32,555 nt of DNA, taken from the IMG/VR virus record IMGVR_UViG_3300031772_000170, positions 1-32,555 of that record; one strand, given 5' to 3'. The stretch is from a virus. How positions within the stretch are numbered: position 1 is the first letter of the stretch; every line of letters begins with the position of its first letter. A program made the translations under genes and the position numbers. Shown here one piece after another: positions 31,853 through 32,555 of this stretch. The notes beneath the pieces are model-generated. The model did no database searches. It had not been told where the DNA came from and was given only the letters and a program-made list of their open reading frames with translations.

Positions 31853-32100
31853 TACCAGCTTGTGGTATTAGTAATACAATAGTGACTGCCTACATAAGCA
31901 GTCATCCAGTCACCTTGTTGCAAGTAAAATTTCTTATTATTTCCACTACAATCATTCTCAATTACTACACTATAGTCTGTAACATCATCTGACTGTACTA
32001 AACCACAATTACATGGTTTATTAGGTGTAGGATTATCTTTCTTACAACTATAAGTGAAGCCTGCTGTTATTATTGTTATCAGTATTATTATCTTTTTCAT
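31852..32100 (-). CDS. Small predicted lipoprotein
   Basis: 82 residues. A classic signal peptide (MKKIIILITIITAGF) ends in a lipobox TYSC with Cys19, followed by KKD, matching the charged residues after the Cys that direct Bacteroidota lipoproteins to the surface. The mature part is short, with four more Cys (30, 32, 51, 75) that may pair in the periplasm or outside. Phage lipoproteins of this kind typically block superinfection by masking a receptor or a DNA-entry route. Its start lies 53 bases inside the preceding gene and its stop overlaps the HNH start. Lipoprotein nature clear, exclusion role inferred. Confidence 0.78.
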   Translation of the reverse strand: MKKIIILITIITAGFTYSCKKDNPTPNKPCNCGLVQSDDVTDYSVVIENDCSGNNKKFYLQQGDWMTAYVGSHYCITNTTSW

Positions 32101-32518
32101 CTGTTTTATTTTTTACTATTTCTATTAATTTATCAATACAAGCTGATTCTGCTTCTTTATAGGTATTATATTCTTTTAAACTTATATTCAAATTATGCAT
32201 TTTAGATGAAGCATCTTTTTTATACTCTTGAGTAGTTTTATAATAAGCTACACTGTTTTTAGTATATAATCTTTCAATCCAGCTGCATATACCATACTTA
32301 TCTCTAAACCATCTAAACACTTGTTGTTTAAGTGGTGCTAAACATTCTCCAGCACTTTCATATAACACACTATTACCTGATGCTCCACCTATGACCAAAC
32401 CATAAATTGTAGAATGAAAAGCAAAACAATCTTCATCAAATCCTAATTCTTTCAACGCTAAGGCTTGTTCATAAGGACAGAAAAGACTTTCCATTCCTTG
32501 TTTTTTTACTTCTTCCAT
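32048..32518 (-). CDS. Hypothetical protein related to the gene at 18384
   Basis: 156 residues. Contains YEQALALKELGFDED, LKQQVFRWFRDKYGIC, YKEAESACIDKLIEIVKN, a layout common in uncharacterised Bacteroidota proteins and phages, and shared in weaker form with the protein at 18384-18788. The last 17 residues are a low-complexity Asp/Asn run (DEKDNNTDNNNN) that overlaps the start of the lipoprotein gene by 53 bases, unusually long for this tightly packed genome. The ATG at 32518 is within the window; the region beyond (32519-32555) shows no gene. Function unknown. Confidence 0.7.
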   Translation of the reverse strand: MEEVKKQGMESLFCPYEQALALKELGFDEDCFAFHSTIYGLVIGGASGNSVLYESAGECLAPLKQQVFRWFRDKYGICSWIERLYTKNSVAYYKTTQEYKKDASSKMHNLNISLKEYNTYKEAESACIDKLIEIVKNKTDEKDNNTDNNNNSRLHL

Positions 32519-32555
32519 CTTATTCTGATTTAAAGGTTTTATTATAGTAGTTTTC

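Noticed and set aside
1-32555. CRISPR arrays, tRNA genes, insertion sequences
   Set aside because: I saw no regularly spaced repeats, cloverleaf-like genes, transposase motifs or terminal inverted repeats.

Overview
This window looks like part of a crAss-like (Crassvirales) double-stranded DNA phage genome with a Bacteroidota host. It is AT-rich and almost entirely coding. Nearly every start codon is preceded by an A/T-rich leader rather than a Shine-Dalgarno sequence, as is usual in Bacteroidota. Many genes are joined by stop/start overlaps. The replication set (family B DNA polymerase, DnaG-like primase, DnaB-like helicase, family 1 uracil-DNA glycosylase, Sak4-like ATPase, PD-(D/E)XK nuclease, MoxR ATPase with a VWA/zinc-peptidase partner) is the set expected of crAss-like phages. 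A predicted lipoprotein (lipobox TYSC followed by KKD) and a Bacteroidota-like ClpS also point to that host. TAG, TGA and TAA all act as stops, so I see no codon reassignment.

Layout. Positions 1-8177 (+ strand) hold the end of a late/virion gene block: the 3' end of one gene and a 2565-residue giant protein. The giant protein carries a nucleotidyltransferase-like motif set, an HExxH zincin motif, a LysM-like segment and a hydrophobic C-terminal region. It converges on the minus-strand block, which ends at a strong terminator (8197-8229). From about 32.5 kb down to 8.25 kb almost everything is on the minus strand.

In transcription order the minus block has four parts. (1) 32.5-26.1 kb is an accessory/early-like region: a lipoprotein, HNH and ParB-like proteins, an SF2 helicase, a ClpS adaptor, a DnaA-IV/ribbon-helix-helix-like protein and many tiny membrane or zinc-ribbon proteins. 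(2) 25.8-20.2 kb is the replication core: UNG, an HTH protein, DnaB-like helicase, Sak4-like ATPase, SSB-like protein and primase. (3) 20.0-17.6 kb is a run of small proteins: a GIY-YIG nuclease, two tandem GGGDSGAIE paralogues, a DUF6915-like protein and three micro-genes. (4) 17.6-8.25 kb holds the VWA/zinc peptidase, MoxR ATPase, a large acidic protein, PD-(D/E)XK nuclease, DNA polymerase and a DUF932-like protein with an acidic tail. One gene (25802-26122) is inserted on the opposite strand.

Four similar GGG-stem hairpins punctuate the minus block, each with a U-tract on the minus strand. Two lie so close to the next start codon that no promoter fits between, so I read them as attenuators or mRNA-end elements rather than full stops. 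Functional calls rest on motifs read by eye; no database search was run.
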